Shown here: piece after piece, positions 6,619 to 7,275 of the stretch
How the letters are laid out: every line of letters starts with the position of its first letter
Numbering within the stretch: position 1 is the stretch's first letter
From: X23 sp050251575
GTDB taxonomy: Bacteria; Bacillota; Clostridia; SK-Y3
Direction: 5' to 3'
Assembly (NCBI GenBank): GCA_050251575.1
Contig: JBFWMP010000137.1
Span: 1 to 7,275 of the forward strand
DNA: 7,275 nucleotides
The notes under the pieces: model-generated
Seen by the model: only the letters and a program-made list of their open reading frames with translations
Told to the model about the DNA's origin: nothing
Databases searched by the model: none
Program-made: the position numbers and the translations under genes

Positions 6619-6818
6619 TATTTTCTTGTTAATAGCTCATATCTCATATTCAGTACATCATTATAAATGCTCATAGCACTTGATTGCATTTTCAGTAACC
6701 TTTGATTTTCATCATCAAGAGATTTAAACTTCTCTGTCTCAATGAACTTATTAAGCTTTGTTAACTTATCGTACAGCTCATTCTGTTCTGTGATAACTCT
6801 GATTAAAAATTCTTCCAT
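6618..6818 (-). CDS. Small helical-hairpin phage protein (crAss001_48/Acb2-like, tentative)
   Basis: This 66-residue protein is almost certainly two helices, about 1-29 and 36-64, joined by a short acidic turn (SLDDEN at 33-38). The layout E..L..RV..E..EL..KL.KL..FI, then LD.E...LL..Q..AM..Y...L..R, is one I associate with a widespread group of tiny phage proteins, including those named crAss001_48-related; some small helical phage proteins of comparable shape (Acb2 family) sequester cyclic nucleotides to block host CBASS or Thoeris defence. That link is from remembered pattern, not alignment. It has no Cys, signal peptide or membrane segment. The ATG is 5 bases after the stop of the preceding gene, and its own TAA overlaps the reductase start (TAATG), so it should be co-translated with the reductase. 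Confidence 0.8.
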   Translation of the reverse strand: MEEFLIRVITEQNELYDKLTKLNKFIETEKFKSLDDENQRLLKMQSSAMSIYNDVLNMRYELLTRK

Positions 6819-6823
6819 CTTAT

Positions 6824-7117
6824 TTATTCTTTTTCATATGTTTTATTAAATATTTCTGGCTTGCACGGATAAAATTCATTTGAAATTCCCTTTATAACGT
6901 AGTCTCCAGGGCTAACAAGCATTTCTCCTTCAAGAGTTTTTATTGCTATCTTTATGCTAATGCACCCAGTAGCATCAGAATCAGTTTCCATAACCAATTT
7001 ATCTCCAACAAATTCAAGAATGTCATACACATTGCGAACTGTGTACTGGATGGCTTCAATTACTACTGGTTTCTTTCTATACTTATTTGCTTTACTTTTG
7101 CTCATGTTCTCATTCAT
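6824..7117 (-). CDS. Conserved small phage protein of unknown function
   Basis: The 97-residue protein contains KYRKKPVVIEA (12-22), TLEGEM (61-66), GDYVIKG (71-77) and EFYPCKPEIF (81-90). This order is familiar from a common family of phage and prophage proteins with no assigned function. The fold appears mostly beta, with one helix at about 28-40 (NVYDILEFVGDKL). It is soluble, with no signal peptide. The ATG at 7117 overlaps the stop of the preceding gene by 8 bases; a second in-frame ATG at 7105 (residue 5) would avoid the overlap and is an alternative start, giving 93 residues. Neither start has a Shine-Dalgarno. The family resemblance is strong, the function unknown. Confidence 0.85.
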   Translation of the reverse strand: MNENMSKSKANKYRKKPVVIEAIQYTVRNVYDILEFVGDKLVMETDSDATGCISIKIAIKTLEGEMLVSPGDYVIKGISNEFYPCKPEIFNKTYEKE

Positions 7118-7275
7118 TTTTATTTAAATATCGAAATGCAATCTTATTGAGAGTATGTGTAAATGCAAGAAGATCTTCTTCAGGAGATGCTATGTCATTT
7201 TTAAAAACGCACATTGCAAGCAAAAGACCTTCAACAAAATCTTCTAAATTGTCTTCATTAAGCTCTACGTAATTT
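7110..7275 (-). CDS. C-terminal end of an unrecognised gene (cut by the right edge)
   Basis: The minus-strand frame is open from the window edge to a TGA at 7112-7110, giving the last 54 residues. It is the only minus-strand frame without a stop in this stretch. The visible part is acidic at first (VELNEDNLEDFVEGLL), then has a probable helix ending LLAFTHTLNKIAFRYLNKNE. No family is recognised. The stop overlaps the start of the next gene by 8 bases, the same packing as elsewhere in the window, which supports its being real. Confidence 0.65.
   Translation of the reverse strand, partial: NYVELNEDNLEDFVEGLLLAMCVFKNDIASPEEDLLAFTHTLNKIAFRYLNKNE

Noticed and set aside
7118..7189. Alternative minus-strand reading in the frame with a TAA at 7126-7124
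   Set aside because: That frame has another stop at 7192-7190, while the frame ending at 7110 is open to the window edge and overlaps the next start in the style of the neighbours.
1..7275. tRNA genes, CRISPR arrays, insertion sequences and attachment sites
   Set aside because: No repeat-spacer pattern, transposase, cloverleaf-like segment or long terminal inverted repeat was seen; nearly all the DNA is accounted for by packed minus-strand genes.

Overview
The window looks like part of a tailed-phage genome (large, T4-type replication and recombination gene set) whose host is probably a member of the Bacteroidota. The DNA is AT-rich, all nine identifiable genes lie on the minus strand, and they are packed with overlaps or gaps of a few bases. 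Evidence for the host is indirect: start codons lack clear Shine-Dalgarno sequences and are preceded by A-rich DNA, and the longest intergenic gap carries a near-perfect Bacteroidota-type promoter (TTTG, 20 bases, TATATTTG). The assignment is an inference; no structural phage gene is visible here.

Read in the direction of transcription (from 7275 down to 1), the first unit holds the end of an unrecognised gene (7110-7275), a small conserved phage protein (6824-7117), a 66-residue helical-hairpin protein (6618-6818) and a 769-residue class II, cobalamin-dependent ribonucleotide reductase (4309-6618). It ends in a strong hairpin-plus-T-tract terminator (about 4269-4298).

The second unit starts at the promoter at 4217-4248. 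It holds a 66-residue unknown protein (3997-4197), a 157-residue protein of a phage recombination-associated type (3540-4013) and a gp32-like single-stranded-DNA-binding protein (2130-3521). A weaker terminator-like hairpin follows (2083-2114), and then a tightly coupled set: a four-cysteine protein (1842-2069), an SbcD/gp47-like nuclease (811-1845) and the N-terminal 269 residues of its SbcC/gp46-like ATPase partner, which runs off the left edge.

Together the genes form a DNA-metabolism block: the reductase supplies deoxynucleotides, the SSB coats replication and recombination intermediates, and the gp46/47 pair resects DNA ends for recombination-dependent replication and host DNA breakdown. 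The terminator between the SSB and the nuclease genes would allow much higher expression of the SSB than of the nuclease. The items most worth a second look are the small helical protein at 6618-6818 (a possible relative of phage nucleotide-sponge or crAss001_48-type proteins), the unusual C-terminal half of the SSB, and the four-cysteine protein translationally coupled to the nuclease.
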